The notes: a model not told the origin generated them from the sequence alone. Shown: positions 31,022-40,135, counted from the first letter of the stretch. The stretch: 64,000 nucleotides of DNA from Phycisphaeraceae bacterium (GCA_019636795.1 JAHBWW010000002.1:558001-622000); one strand, 5' to 3'. A program made the numbers and translations.

Positions 31022-31561
31022 TTATTCTAGCGCCGGTTGGGCCGACACGCTGTGCGATGTGGCTACTTGTACTGGTCGCGTCGCGCTGAACAACGCCCCA
31101 GCAGCAAGCAGCGAGGCCGCGATCACACTGCGCGTCAGGATCACGCCCCAGTTGGCCTCTCCCGATGCAAGCAGGCCACACCCGCACGAAGTGGGCTCTG
31201 GGGGAGGCCTGATCGTGAGTGCAGCGGCATAACCGGCAAACACCAAAAACACCACAGCACCAGCAAGTAACACCAAGCCCACCGCTCTCTGGCCGCGTGT
31301 CAAGATCAACACGAGCCCCAGCCCGCCAACCAGAAGTTCAACAATCACAAGTGCGGTTGAAGCAAGACCAGCAACCGAACTGCTCAACAAGCCATGCGAG
31401 ACAACCACACGCTTGAATGTCTCCAGATCAGCAATTTTCTCGATTCCCGAGTACAGCAGCAGAAGTGATACGCCGAGCGCGACAAGCAGAAGGGCGGCAG
31501 CTGCCAATCGTGCACAAGGCTTAGGTCCCGCAAACGTGATCACCCCGGGCGCGGCTGTCAT
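31022..31561 (-). CDS. MauE/DoxX-like membrane protein
   Basis: This 179-aa protein starts at an ATG at 31561 that overlaps the stop of the upstream gene by one base. Four transmembrane segments are visible (AAAALLLVALGVSLLLLYSGI, GLASTALVIVELLVGGLGLVLIL, AVGLVLLAGAVVFLVFAGYAAAL, ILTRSVIAASLLAAGALF). A TSCGCGLL motif lies in the third loop. This is the plan of MauE-type proteins, which handle disulfide formation or reduction together with thioredoxin-like partners. The stop lies 15 bases before ssrA. It is the last gene of an exported-protein cassette that includes a Cys-rich protein, so a redox role is plausible but inferred. Confidence 0.78.
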   Translation of the reverse strand: MTAAPGVITFAGPKPCARLAAAALLLVALGVSLLLLYSGIEKIADLETFKRVVVSHGLLSSSVAGLASTALVIVELLVGGLGLVLILTRGQRAVGLVLLAGAVVFLVFAGYAAALTIRPPPEPTSCGCGLLASGEANWGVILTRSVIAASLLAAGALFSATRPVQVATSHSVSAQPALE

Positions 31562-32499
31562 CACCGCGCAACCCTCGCGCGAATCAATACAAACAGCCCG
31601 ATCACCACAACGACAATACCTGTCACGATCAGGGGCCAACTCATTCTCGAGACTCGCTGCTGCTCATATACAATGCTTGCGGGTTCACGGCCACGCATCG
31701 CTTCACCGGAAATTGCAGTAACTCTCATCTCCCCTAAGATCCGGTTATCAACTGCCATTGATTCGATGTTCTCCACCTCGAAGAGTTCTGTCTTCCCATC
31801 GGGAAAATAATCAATCTGGACAAGGCGAAATGGGTTTGCACCGCCTGTCTTTTCGACAACCGCGAAACCCGGCGGTGAACGCTGATCAATCGTGTAAGAG
31901 ATCGTGTCTCCCACCGGATGTCCCATTTCAGGGTCGGCAGCCACTTCAAGCCGTTGTGGGCTACCATCAGCGCTCAGTATAATCGACGCGGCCCGCGTCC
32001 TTGATGTCCCATAGAAGGGCCGTTGAAATGAAACCCGCCACGTCTGGTCAATCGCGCGTTCAATTCGCGATGCTCGTGACGATTCTTGCAACAGCCACTG
32101 TGTATATATGCTCGGAATATAATAACTCAAAGAGAGCCCACTATCGTCGACAGGCTGCTCATCGATGACGATAGAGCCCCGCCGTGCCTCTCCCCTAAAT
32201 GATCGCCCCATTCGATCACGTCCCATGACATCCTGTTGGCTTGCTTGGAACCACGCGCCGGTCACCGCATCATATGCGATAATCATCCGACCGTATCCCT
32301 GCATGCCATTCTTAGTTTCTCCTGAAAATTCGAAAGTCGCGACGATAGTCCCTGATGACTTTCCCCAAGTTGTCGAGGCTTCTTTCAACTCATGCCACGA
32401 TGAATCATAAAATGACGAGTTTTGTGATTCCGACTTCGAGAACCCAGTGGCAACCGCTACATTTAGACACGCCAGCAATACGCAAGATTTGCTCAACAT
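31561..32499 (-). CDS. exported protein with C-terminal membrane anchor
   Basis: This 312-aa protein is unrecognised. It has a signal peptide (MLSKSCVLLACLNVAVATGFS), a beta-rich body of ~260 residues (TIVATFEFSGETKNGMQGYG…SLSYYIPSIYTQWLL…VRLVQIDYFPDGKTELFEVENIESM) and a C-terminal transmembrane helix (MSWPLIVTGIVVVVIGLFVLI) with a short basic tail. The fold hints at an outer-membrane lipoprotein-sorting (LolA-like) or similar beta sheet domain, but that is weak. It overlaps the MauE-like gene and is 27 bases from the Cys-rich gene upstream, so the four genes 31022-33762 look co-transcribed. Confidence 0.68.
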   Translation of the reverse strand: MLSKSCVLLACLNVAVATGFSKSESQNSSFYDSSWHELKEASTTWGKSSGTIVATFEFSGETKNGMQGYGRMIIAYDAVTGAWFQASQQDVMGRDRMGRSFRGEARRGSIVIDEQPVDDSGLSLSYYIPSIYTQWLLQESSRASRIERAIDQTWRVSFQRPFYGTSRTRAASIILSADGSPQRLEVAADPEMGHPVGDTISYTIDQRSPPGFAVVEKTGGANPFRLVQIDYFPDGKTELFEVENIESMAVDNRILGEMRVTAISGEAMRGREPASIVYEQQRVSRMSWPLIVTGIVVVVIGLFVLIRARVAR

Positions 32500-32526
32500 C
32501 GCCGTATCCCCTCGGATTCAAAATCT

Positions 32527-32970
32527 TTACACCGGTGGGCCAGACAGACAACTGTTCTCGCAGTTCCAAATCTGATACAGTTGGGGAAAAACGGTCAGCG
32601 TTCGAGTCCCCACCAGCCAGCAACAGCGTCCGTCTGGCAGAATCCCGATGAGCTTTCCGCCTGGAGGTGGGCCGCCTGCGCACTCTCCACGCGCAAAGTA
32701 CGCACCCTCATTGAGCTCGTAAGAGTAGCAGTTTGCCCATCGCCATCCAGCCCGCGCTTTCACGTGCTGATCATTATTGAACCCGGACACGGCGTCCTGT
32801 TCACACACGACGGCATATGACCCGGAACACGGGCCACCCAATTCAGAAGGCGGATTCTCTTCCGCAGGCCACTGATAAAGATACTTGCAACACACCGGCG
32901 CGGCTTGCGCGATTGCACTTGCCACCAGAATCCCACACGCCAAGATCCCGACAGTTCTACGACCCTTCAT
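32527..32970 (-). CDS. secreted cysteine-rich protein
   Basis: This 147-aa protein has a clear signal peptide (MKGRRTVGILACGILVASAIAQA). The mature part has ten Cys, including two adjacent pairs (PVCCKY, GRCCWL), and several Trp/Tyr/Gly-rich segments (WRWANCYSYELNEGAYF). This is typical of a small disulfide-stabilised secreted protein. No family is recognised. Its neighbours are a pseudopilin-type protein upstream and a membrane-anchored protein plus a MauE-like redox protein downstream, so it may be the substrate that needs the redox partner. The ribosome site AGGATGAGAAA precedes the ATG. Confidence 0.68.
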   Translation of the reverse strand: MKGRRTVGILACGILVASAIAQAAPVCCKYLYQWPAEENPPSELGGPCSGSYAVVCEQDAVSGFNNDQHVKARAGWRWANCYSYELNEGAYFARGECAGGPPPGGKLIGILPDGRCCWLVGTRTLTVFPQLYQIWNCENSCLSGPPV

Positions 32971-33009
32971 TTTCTCATCCTTTCCACATTCTCTTCCAAA
33001 ATCACTGAA

Positions 33010-33762
33010 TTATCGATCTCGACCACGCACCCCGAACCATGTCGAGATCACTGGCATGCCGATGCCCTCATCAAGGAGCAGCGGCATTTCTTCGTTGAAA
33101 TCCACATACGTTCCGCTACCCGCCGAGCCATCGCTGAATGCGATCGGCGCGATCCAAGGCCAAGCACAGCAAAACCCCGTTCCTCCTTCAGAAGGCGCAA
33201 GTCCGTTGCTTTCTCGCACCAGCAGGCCCTTTGAACTCGGAAAGAGCACCTGAAAGGCACGAGTCGTGTTAGACTTCTGATGAATCGCGAGAGGCACATA
33301 GCCCGGTCTCATTTCATCCGCGTTATACACCATCGCAATCGACATCATGTAAGAGAACAAACGACCGTCGAGCGTATACGGATCGACCTCCGCCACATTC
33401 TCGAAGTGCCCGCTCTCGATCATCGGCAAAGCCCAGTCACCTGCAACCCTGTACAAGTGCCCTGTCAGATCGTATGGATACGGGTGGGCCTCCTTGTAAT
33501 CTCCGGCATACATCGCAATCGTCGCGGCATGCTGTCGCACCAGCGCCACATCGCGCGTCAGTTTCGCCTGCGACATCGCCCGGCCGAGCGATGGAGCCAT
33601 CAGCCCTATCAAGATCATCACGATCCCGATCACAACCACCAGTTCGATCAGCGAGAAACCCCGGATGAGCCGAGTCTTCCGCGTGCACATTGCCCAGCTC
33701 AGCCGGGGCAACGACTCTTGCCTCGGTGACTTCACTTGCACATCGCGTGAGAACTTGAGCAT
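33010..33762 (-). CDS. pseudopilin-type exported protein (prepilin N-terminus)
   Basis: This 250-aa protein has the prepilin cleavage and methylation signature RGFSLIELVVVIGIVMILIGLMAPSL near residue 34. It is preceded by a long basic leader, so the true start may be an internal Met (MCTRKTRL, residue 25). The C-terminal ~200 residues form the globular domain common in Planctomycetota H-X9-DG-type proteins, although no clear HX9DG motif is visible here. It would be processed by a prepilin peptidase and displayed or assembled like a type II pseudopilin. It is the first gene of the exported-protein cassette. Confidence 0.82.
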   Translation of the reverse strand: MLKFSRDVQVKSPRQESLPRLSWAMCTRKTRLIRGFSLIELVVVIGIVMILIGLMAPSLGRAMSQAKLTRDVALVRQHAATIAMYAGDYKEAHPYPYDLTGHLYRVAGDWALPMIESGHFENVAEVDPYTLDGRLFSYMMSIAMVYNADEMRPGYVPLAIHQKSNTTRAFQVLFPSSKGLLVRESNGLAPSEGGTGFCCAWPWIAPIAFSDGSAGSGTYVDFNEEMPLLLDEGIGMPVISTWFGVRGRDR

Positions 33763-33941
33763 GAATATGCACCTCTATCAATTTTCAGTGTACCACTGCC
33801 CCCCCCCGTGTCAAGTCCTCAGATGGTCACGCCAATGTCAACATCGGGGCTACAGCGATTGTGCTGGCTCGTGGGTTTAACGAATTCGCAAAGTCTGATC
33901 GACTTGTGTGCAGCCCCGGACACATGCAATGCCTGGTACGA

Positions 33942-33977
33942 CAAAAAGAAAAACGCCCGAGCCGAAGCCCGGGCGTT
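33942..33977 (-). terminator. Rho-independent terminator of the DUF11 lipoprotein gene
   Basis: On the minus strand AACGCCCGGGC-TTCG-GCTCGGGCGTT (one mismatch) is followed by TTTCTTTTT. It lies 30 bases after the stop codon at 34007. Stem, UUCG-type loop and T-run are all present. Confidence 0.92.
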
Positions 33978-34006
33978 GGTGAGTATTCGTTGAGTTGCCT
34001 CGAAGA

Positions 34007-35665
34007 TTACTCGTAGAAGTTGGTCGTCTCGACCTTGATCAGAGGCCTGGTGATCTCGTTCGAGACCGACTCGGCACGGAAGGACACCTGACCGGCCTTG
34101 ACCGCACGGACCGTAATCCGATAGGTCGCGGTTGCCCCCGGAGCGATCCGAGTGACAGCCGGGAAGGTGATCTCGAGTCCGCGGGCCTGGCCAGTGGCCG
34201 GGCCATCGGGTGTCGCGCCGGTGGCGGAGACGAACTCCATCGTGTTGCCTTCGTCCATGAAGGAGCGGAAGCGAACATTGGTCAGGTCTGCCGAACCCTG
34301 GTTGGTGACGGTGAGCGTGTACGTCACGGTCTGGCGGAGTTCGATCGGGTCCGGATCGTCATAGCCGTCGAGCAGCATCGCGGGAATACCTTCGATGTTG
34401 GTCTGGCACTGATCGTTGACCGCTGTGGCGCAGGTTCCCGTGAGAGTTGCGCGGGCGGTCAGGCTCTGAGCCGACGATGCGCGGACGACGATCTCGCCGC
34501 TCACGCGTGCACCGGGTGCGAAGTTGCCGAGATTCCAGACGACGTTTCCGCCCTGGAGTGTGCCACCGCCAGTGGCGGAGACGAACTCGGAACCTGCCGG
34601 AACGGGAACGACCAGCGAAGCACCAGCGGCCACGCCGTCACCCTTGTTCTCAGCCGTGACCTTGAAGGTCGTGTTGCGGCCGAGGAAGGTGCGGCCGGGG
34701 CACTCGATATCAACTGCGAGCACAGCCTGACGCACGGTGGTGCGAGCTGCCTCGGCGGTGGCCTTCAGATCGCCTTCGGCTGCGGCATTGCCCGCGAACG
34801 AGAACGCGCCTGTCTTGGCAGCCTTGGCCATGACGGTGAAGTCCTGGCACTGTCCGGCTGCGAGAGCCGGGGCGGTGAAGCGAACTTCACGCGCACCGTT
34901 GACGGTGAGACCTTCGGGCAGCGTTTCGGTGACAACGACGTTGGTCGCCGGGCCGGTGCCGGTGTTGCACACGGTGTACTTGATCGGGATGTTGTCGCAG
35001 ATCAAGGCTTCCGGAATGGTCGTGACCGCGAGCGTCAGGGCCGGCTTGACGACAAGGATCTCATTGCAGAGGCTCGTGTCATACGACACCTTGGCGCAGG
35101 CCTGAATACTGCCCTCAGCCGGGGCGGACCCGCGGACCTTGATTGTGCGAACTTCGCGCGGTCCCATCGAGCCGAGAAGCCAGTGCAATGTGCCAGCGTC
35201 CGAACTCGTGACCGACGGATCGGCGGAGATCAGACGGAAGTTGTTCGGGACTGAGTCCCAGATCTGAACATTGTCCAGATCGAGGCTCGTCAGGTTGGTC
35301 ACCCGAATTTCGTAATCGAACGGCGCACCTGCGTTGACCGTGGTCGGGAAGAACTTCTCGATCAGGATCGCGCTCGTGCGTGGATCGCCCGTCGGATACG
35401 CCGCCGAGACCGAGCCACGTCCTGCCGTCACTGCCGGAGCGCGTGTCTCCTGTGCGGGTGCTTGGGCCGGAACGCCGTCTGTCCGACGCTTGGGTGGCCT
35501 CGGATCCCACCACGGATCGGGCTGCCCCTCCAACTCCACAGCGACGTGCTCGACTTTGACCGTCTCGCTTGTCGCCCGCTGTTCATGGGACCGGCATCCG
35601 GTGCCCAGCAACAGCGATGCTGCAAAAAGCACCGCGCCTGCCAGTTTCAACGATTTCACTTGCAT
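34007..35665 (-). CDS. cell-surface lipoprotein with repeated DUF11 domains
   Basis: This 552-aa protein starts at an ATG at 35665 with GGAG six bases upstream. It has a lipoprotein signal with lipobox LLLGTGC. After a Pro-rich linker it holds about four DUF11/CARDB-type beta-sandwich repeats with the pattern NAGAPFDYEIRVTN…VPNNFRLISADPS, IPIKYTVCNTGTGPATNVVV, NTTFKVTAENKGDGVAAGAS and LRQTVTYTLTVTNQGSADLTNV. Such proteins resemble the chlamydial OmcB family and are thought to be structural or adhesive surface proteins. Several Cys are spread over the domains (CAKVSYDTSLC, CDNI, CPGR, CATAVNDQC). It appears to be a single-gene transcription unit. Confidence 0.88.
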   Translation of the reverse strand: MQVKSLKLAGAVLFAASLLLGTGCRSHEQRATSETVKVEHVAVELEGQPDPWWDPRPPKRRTDGVPAQAPAQETRAPAVTAGRGSVSAAYPTGDPRTSAILIEKFFPTTVNAGAPFDYEIRVTNLTSLDLDNVQIWDSVPNNFRLISADPSVTSSDAGTLHWLLGSMGPREVRTIKVRGSAPAEGSIQACAKVSYDTSLCNEILVVKPALTLAVTTIPEALICDNIPIKYTVCNTGTGPATNVVVTETLPEGLTVNGAREVRFTAPALAAGQCQDFTVMAKAAKTGAFSFAGNAAAEGDLKATAEAARTTVRQAVLAVDIECPGRTFLGRNTTFKVTAENKGDGVAAGASLVVPVPAGSEFVSATGGGTLQGGNVVWNLGNFAPGARVSGEIVVRASSAQSLTARATLTGTCATAVNDQCQTNIEGIPAMLLDGYDDPDPIELRQTVTYTLTVTNQGSADLTNVRFRSFMDEGNTMEFVSATGATPDGPATGQARGLEITFPAVTRIAPGATATYRITVRAVKAGQVSFRAESVSNEITRPLIKVETTNFYE

Positions 35666-35877
35666 GACATACTCCAAGTTACGGGTTCACTACCGCTCAA
35701 GAGAACCGAGCGGCCTATCAAATTGCAAACCTGGTCCGATTCGCAAACATCCCACAGAACAGCCCGCAGAACAGACAGTTACGGGGTCACAGTGTAGCAC
35801 CGGCAATCCCCCATTGTCATCATCTACCCTACTTTGAACCATCTATTGTCAACCCAAACCCCAAAGGACCTAAACCG

Positions 35878-36672
35878 ATGCGTGTAGCAGTCATCATTCC
35901 CGCAGCAGGTGCTTCGGCCCGATTTCGCACCGATGACCCTACCCGATCCAAACTAGACGAAGATCTAGGCGGAAAACCTGTTCTTCAGCGCACAGTCGAA
36001 CTCTTCAACACCCGCGACGACGTCGGCACCATTATCGTCGCCGCCCCGGCCTCCGACGATGCCTTCGCTGCCTTCTCGCTGCGACACAGCGACAAACTGT
36101 CACTTTTTGGCGTACAGATCTGCCGTGGAGGAGCCAAGCACCGATACGAATCAGTCGCAAAGGCACTTGCTCTGGTCAGCGACGACCACACTCACGTGGC
36201 CATCCATGACGCTGCGCGCCCTGCTGCTTCAGAGACTCTGATCGACCGCGTTTTTGATGCTGCAGCCCGTCACCCGGCCGTGATCCCAGGCATTCCCCTC
36301 GACGACACCCTCAAACGAGCGGGCGATCCGATCACGGAGTCACCTGACGCCGACCCGATTGCCGCCATCCTCGGCGCATCCACCGGAAATCAACACCTTC
36401 GCCCCGTTCTCGAAACCTGCGACCGCACAGGTCTTGTGGCTGTTCAGACGCCTCAGGTTTTCGAACTTGCTCTCCTTCGCCGCGCTTACGCCCAGAATGA
36501 TCTGTCAAGCACCGACGATGCCTCGCTTGTCGAGAAACTCGGTCAGCGTGTCCTCATCGTCGCGGGCGAACGCCGCAACATCAAAATCACACGCCCCGAA
36601 GACGTGCACATCATCCGCTCGATCCTCGGGCTGCGAGGCCCGGACACACGCGCCACGCACAAACGCTTCTGA
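35878..36672 (+). CDS. ispD: 2-C-methyl-D-erythritol 4-phosphate cytidylyltransferase
   Basis: This 264-aa protein transfers CMP from CTP to methylerythritol phosphate, the third step of the non-mevalonate isoprenoid pathway. Motifs: IPAAGASARF (residues 7-16; Gly-rich CTP loop), KPVLQRTVELF, RGGAKHRYESVAKAL, HDAARPAAS (~106-114) and a VQTPQVFELALL segment with TDDASLVE. The C-terminus is slightly longer than in E. coli IspD (236 aa). It starts the operon with gatC 24 bases downstream. Isoprenoid supply here would support undecaprenyl phosphate synthesis for the peptidoglycan genes nearby. Confidence 0.95.
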   Translation: MRVAVIIPAAGASARFRTDDPTRSKLDEDLGGKPVLQRTVELFNTRDDVGTIIVAAPASDDAFAAFSLRHSDKLSLFGVQICRGGAKHRYESVAKALALVSDDHTHVAIHDAARPAASETLIDRVFDAAARHPAVIPGIPLDDTLKRAGDPITESPDADPIAAILGASTGNQHLRPVLETCDRTGLVAVQTPQVFELALLRRAYAQNDLSSTDDASLVEKLGQRVLIVAGERRNIKITRPEDVHIIRSILGLRGPDTRATHKRF

Positions 36673-36695
36673 CTTTCCTGCCTCTACACTTTCCG

Positions 36696-37001
36696 ATGCC
36701 TCCCCTTTCAGCCGACGACATCCATCGCCTCGCGCGACTCGCCAAACTTTCGATCGCTTCCGATCAAGTCGCGGACCTGCAGGCTCGGCTCGAAGCAGTC
36801 CTCCACCACGCCGAGAACCTCGCGACCCTCGATCTGGAAGGTGTCGAACCGATGTCTCATGTCGAGGGCGACGTCAACCGCCTCGCGTCCGACGAACTCG
36901 GCCCGCACCTCGACCACGACGCCTCGCTCGGCTTGGCTCCGGACCGATACACCGACTATTTCAAAGTTCCCAAGGTTCTCGGCGAAGGCGGCGGAGCATG
37001 A
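36696..37001 (+). CDS. gatC: Asp-tRNA(Asn)/Glu-tRNA(Gln) amidotransferase subunit C
   Basis: This 101-aa protein is the size of GatC, the small helper subunit that stabilises the GatA-GatB complex converting misacylated Glu-tRNA(Gln) or Asp-tRNA(Asn) to the correct form. Typical motifs: SADDIHRLARLAKLSIASDQ, VEPMSHVEGDVNRLASDE and the end D.APDRYTDYFKVPKVLGEGG. It overlaps the DUF2314 gene by four bases (ATGA). GatA follows that gene. No gatB lies in the window. Confidence 0.95.
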   Translation: MPPLSADDIHRLARLAKLSIASDQVADLQARLEAVLHHAENLATLDLEGVEPMSHVEGDVNRLASDELGPHLDHDASLGLAPDRYTDYFKVPKVLGEGGGA

Positions 37002-37918
37002 TCGGCTCGATCCTGCGCACACTGACGCGGCTCTTTCGCCCGCGCGCCCGGCGCAGCGATCTCAACTTTTCTGTCGTCATCCTGATGAAGGAACTCCCCA
37101 ATCTGACAGATGCTGAAATTGTCAGTGCGGTGCGCCGCGCGCTTCCGACGAGTGCTCCGACTCTGCTCGAAGCGTCTGCCCTCCCGGCTCCAGACTTCGC
37201 TCCGAACCTCGAAGATCCCGGACGCATGATTCCCGTGGCTGTGAATCGCTGTGTGTACGGCATCCTGATCGCTCGCTTTGCGTACGACCCCGACCCCGAG
37301 TCCAACACCACCCCGACCTCCCGGCCTGACTTTGATGCTGCCTACCGCGCGCACAAGGCATGGATCGCCATCGACCATCTCGGGGGCGACACCGATCAGG
37401 CCTTTGCTGTCATCGGACAAATCGCTGCCGAGATCGCGCCTTCCACTGCCACGCTCCTCTTCCTGCCGGGTCTCAATCTTGCTGCGATTCCCACGCCCGA
37501 AATTCTCGAAGCCATGCGCACGGGGCCGTGGCTCGACCTGATGAGCAATGTTGCGCAGCCCTCCGTTATCCACCGCCCGCAAGATGATGCTGCCCTTGCC
37601 GATGCTGCACGCGAAGCCCACTCGCGATTTCCCGAGTTTGCCGAAGCCTTTGCGCTCAAGAAAGGCATCAACCACTCGGCTAAGTTTCCCTTCGACGATG
37701 GCCAGGCGGTCGAACATATGTGGATCGACGTCCACGCCATCACTGATACCACGATCTCAGGCACGCTCGGCAATGAGCCTCACGAGGTCAAAGGCTTCGC
37801 ACTGGGCGACCAAGTCACACGCCCGATCGACCAACTCGAGGATTGGCTCTACATTCACAACAACGACATCGTCGGCGGATTCTCCGTTCAGATCCTCATT
37901 GACGAGCACGAATCATGA
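36998..37918 (+). CDS. DUF2314 domain protein between gatC and gatA
   Basis: This 306-aa protein starts at an ATG inside the gatC stop (ATGA), and its own stop is overlapped by gatA in the same way. The last ~110 residues (EAFALKKGINHSAKFPFDDGQAVEHMWIDVHAITDTTISGTLGNEP…LGDQVTRPIDQLEDWLYIHNNDIVGGFSVQIL) match DUF2314, a small beta-sheet family of unknown role found in many bacteria. The N-terminal part looks like a stand-alone alpha/beta unit (NFSVVILMKELPNLTDAEIVSAVRRAL). The double overlap with both amidotransferase genes suggests a link with that enzyme or simply stable operon order. Function is unknown. Confidence 0.85.
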   Translation: MIGSILRTLTRLFRPRARRSDLNFSVVILMKELPNLTDAEIVSAVRRALPTSAPTLLEASALPAPDFAPNLEDPGRMIPVAVNRCVYGILIARFAYDPDPESNTTPTSRPDFDAAYRAHKAWIAIDHLGGDTDQAFAVIGQIAAEIAPSTATLLFLPGLNLAAIPTPEILEAMRTGPWLDLMSNVAQPSVIHRPQDDAALADAAREAHSRFPEFAEAFALKKGINHSAKFPFDDGQAVEHMWIDVHAITDTTISGTLGNEPHEVKGFALGDQVTRPIDQLEDWLYIHNNDIVGGFSVQILIDEHES

Positions 37919-39309
37919 CCAGCCTCGCCTCTCACGCCATCGCTGCTGCCCACGCCCATCAGCCGTCGCTCAACGCCTTCACGCAGATCTTTGATCCGGC
38001 GGACGTCGATCTGCGCGACAAGCGTCCAGCCATCAATGACACGCTCAGCAGCACCCCCATCGCCATCAAGGACAACATCTGCACGACCCAAGGCCTCACC
38101 ACTGCGGGCAGTCGGATTCTCGCCAACTACCGCTCACCGTTCGCCGCCACCGCCGTCGCTCGCCTCGAAGCTGCTGGCGTTGCCATCATCGCCAAGACCA
38201 ACATGGATGAGTTCGGCATGGGCTCTTCGACCGAGCACTCGCCCTTTGGCCCAACCTCGAACCCCTGGAGCCTCGATCACGTTCCCGGTGGAAGCTCCGG
38301 CGGCTCCGCGGCTGCTGTTGCGGCACGCATCGTCCCCGCGGCGCTCGGCTCCGACACCGGAGGCTCCATCCGTCAACCGGCTTCACACTGCGGGGTCGTC
38401 GGGCTCAAGCCCACCTATGGCCGCGTGAGTCGGTTCGGGCTCGTCGCCTACGCCTCGAGCCTCGATTGCATCGGCCCGATCACCGCCAATGTTCGCCTCG
38501 CAGCTGCGATTCTTCAGACCATCGCCGGAGAGGATCCGCACGATTCGACCTCCTCGCGCCAGCCCGTGCCGAACTACCTGGCGACGATAGATGAACCGAT
38601 CCCTGACCTGCGCATCGGTCTCGTGCGCTCGATGCTCACCGAGCACAATCACCAGGACGTGAACGCTGCGGTCGAGCGCACCGCTGGCGCACTTCGGCTG
38701 CGTGGCGCGACCATCGTCGATGTCGATCTTCCGACCGCGCCGCTTGCCATCGATGCGTATTACATTGTTGCGACGGCAGAAGCGAGTTCCAACCTTGCTC
38801 GCTACGACGGCGTGCGCTATGGCGTGCGGGCTGCGCTCGCGCCGAGCGACTCGCTGGATGACTTGTACACACGCTCGCGTTCGCAAGGCTTCGGGCGCGA
38901 GGTGCAGCGGCGCATCATGCTCGGAGCGCACGTGCTCTCAGCCGGGTACTACGACGCATACTACTTGCGTGCGCTCAAGACTCGCCGACTCATCAAACAG
39001 GACTACGACCGCGCTTTTTCCGAGCACCGCGTCCACGCATTGCTGATGCCTGCATCGCCCGGGCCCGCATTCCGCCGTGGCGAGAAACTCGCCGATCCAC
39101 TCGCGCTCTATCTCGAAGATATCTACACGGTCGGCATCAACCTCGCCGGGCTGCCAGCCATCACGATTCCCGTCGCTACGACCTCCGCCACGCCCTCGCT
39201 TCCGATCGGAGTGCAACTTGTCGCTCGCCCGTTCGACGAACAGACACTGCTCGCGATTGCTCGCGCAGCCGAGGCCGAACTCGATTTTCAATTCAAGCCC
39301 GCGATCTGA
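37915..39309 (+). CDS. gatA: Asp-tRNA(Asn)/Glu-tRNA(Gln) amidotransferase subunit A
   Basis: This 464-aa protein carries the amidase signature. The catalytic triad region is visible as the Lys in IAIKDNICT, the cis-Ser in the GGSSGGSAAAVAAR segment, and the nucleophile Ser in GSDTGGSIRQPA. It releases ammonia from glutamine to amidate Glu- or Asp-tRNA. Length is slightly short of the usual ~485 aa. It is the last gene of ispD-gatC-DUF2314-gatA, and it is convergent with the FHA protein, leaving only 16 bases between stops and no visible terminator. Confidence 0.96.
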   Translation: MTSLASHAIAAAHAHQPSLNAFTQIFDPADVDLRDKRPAINDTLSSTPIAIKDNICTTQGLTTAGSRILANYRSPFAATAVARLEAAGVAIIAKTNMDEFGMGSSTEHSPFGPTSNPWSLDHVPGGSSGGSAAAVAARIVPAALGSDTGGSIRQPASHCGVVGLKPTYGRVSRFGLVAYASSLDCIGPITANVRLAAAILQTIAGEDPHDSTSSRQPVPNYLATIDEPIPDLRIGLVRSMLTEHNHQDVNAAVERTAGALRLRGATIVDVDLPTAPLAIDAYYIVATAEASSNLARYDGVRYGVRAALAPSDSLDDLYTRSRSQGFGREVQRRIMLGAHVLSAGYYDAYYLRALKTRRLIKQDYDRAFSEHRVHALLMPASPGPAFRRGEKLADPLALYLEDIYTVGINLAGLPAITIPVATTSATPSLPIGVQLVARPFDEQTLLAIARAAEAELDFQFKPAI

Positions 39310-39325
39310 TCGAACACGATGAAAC

Positions 39326-40135
39326 TCAACGCGACTTCTTGGGTCTCATCCAGTTCGACAGTTTCTGCGAGATGCTCGCGCCTGCACCGTCGTCTGCCGA
39401 CTCCTGGCGAACAACCACCGGTGCCGGGGTTGCAGGCTTGGTGGGCTCCGGCGCCGGGATGGCCAGCAGCGTCGTTGCGGTCAGCGTCATGCCATCTTCG
39501 CCGACTTCCGGGTCCGGCCTCCATGACGGGCCACGTCCTTCAGCCATGCTCGCAGCGACCGAATCGTCGGGCACGAACTCGAACCCGTCAGAGAACTTCA
39601 CGAAGCGCAGCACAGATCGCCCAAGCCGCACTTCATCGCCGTGATTGAGCGCGACCGACAGATCGATGCGCGTGCCATTGACGATCGTTCCCCATCGACT
39701 GCCCAGATCCTCGACGAAGTGCCGCCCGCCGCGAACCACAATGCGGAGGTGCCGACGAGAAACATGCTCGTCTTCGAGCACAATGTCGTTCTTCTTGCTG
39801 CTGCGGCCGATCAGGATGTCCGTCCCTTCCTCCATCGGCAGCACCGAGCGCAGCCGACGGATGCGGTCGGCTTCGGGCGTCGAAACCAGTAGTTCGGGGC
39901 GAGTCCAGTTGGCACTGTTGATTTCGCCCTCATCGAGCAGTTCGGAGGCAGGCCTGACGCGCACCCGCACGCTCCCGATGCTCACCCACTCGCCCTTGGT
40001 CACGCGACGCAACTGTGTGAACTCATCGCCCTTAGCACTGATGCCACCCTGGTCAAACTGCACCGTCACCATGCCAGTTGCTCCCGATCGGTCGGGCTGG
40101 TTTTCGACTTCGACGATGTAACGCTGAATGGGCAT
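39326..40135 (-). CDS. FHA-domain protein
   Basis: This 269-aa protein starts at an ATG at 40135, the start that begins the conserved part; the ribosome site is weak. Residues ~90-165 are a forkhead-associated phosphothreonine-binding domain with the usual motifs: ILIGRSSKKNDIVLEDEHVSRRHLRI, EDLGSRWGTIVNG and LNHGDEVRLG. The N-terminal ~85 residues form a second beta-rich unit, and the C-terminus is an Ala/Pro linker ending in a basic tail. It lies 125 bases downstream of the Ser/Thr kinase gene, so it is a likely reader of that kinase's phosphorylation. Confidence 0.88.
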   Translation of the reverse strand: MPIQRYIVEVENQPDRSGATGMVTVQFDQGGISAKGDEFTQLRRVTKGEWVSIGSVRVRVRPASELLDEGEINSANWTRPELLVSTPEADRIRRLRSVLPMEEGTDILIGRSSKKNDIVLEDEHVSRRHLRIVVRGGRHFVEDLGSRWGTIVNGTRIDLSVALNHGDEVRLGRSVLRFVKFSDGFEFVPDDSVAASMAEGRGPSWRPDPEVGEDGMTLTATTLLAIPAPEPTKPATPAPVVVRQESADDGAGASISQKLSNWMRPKKSR

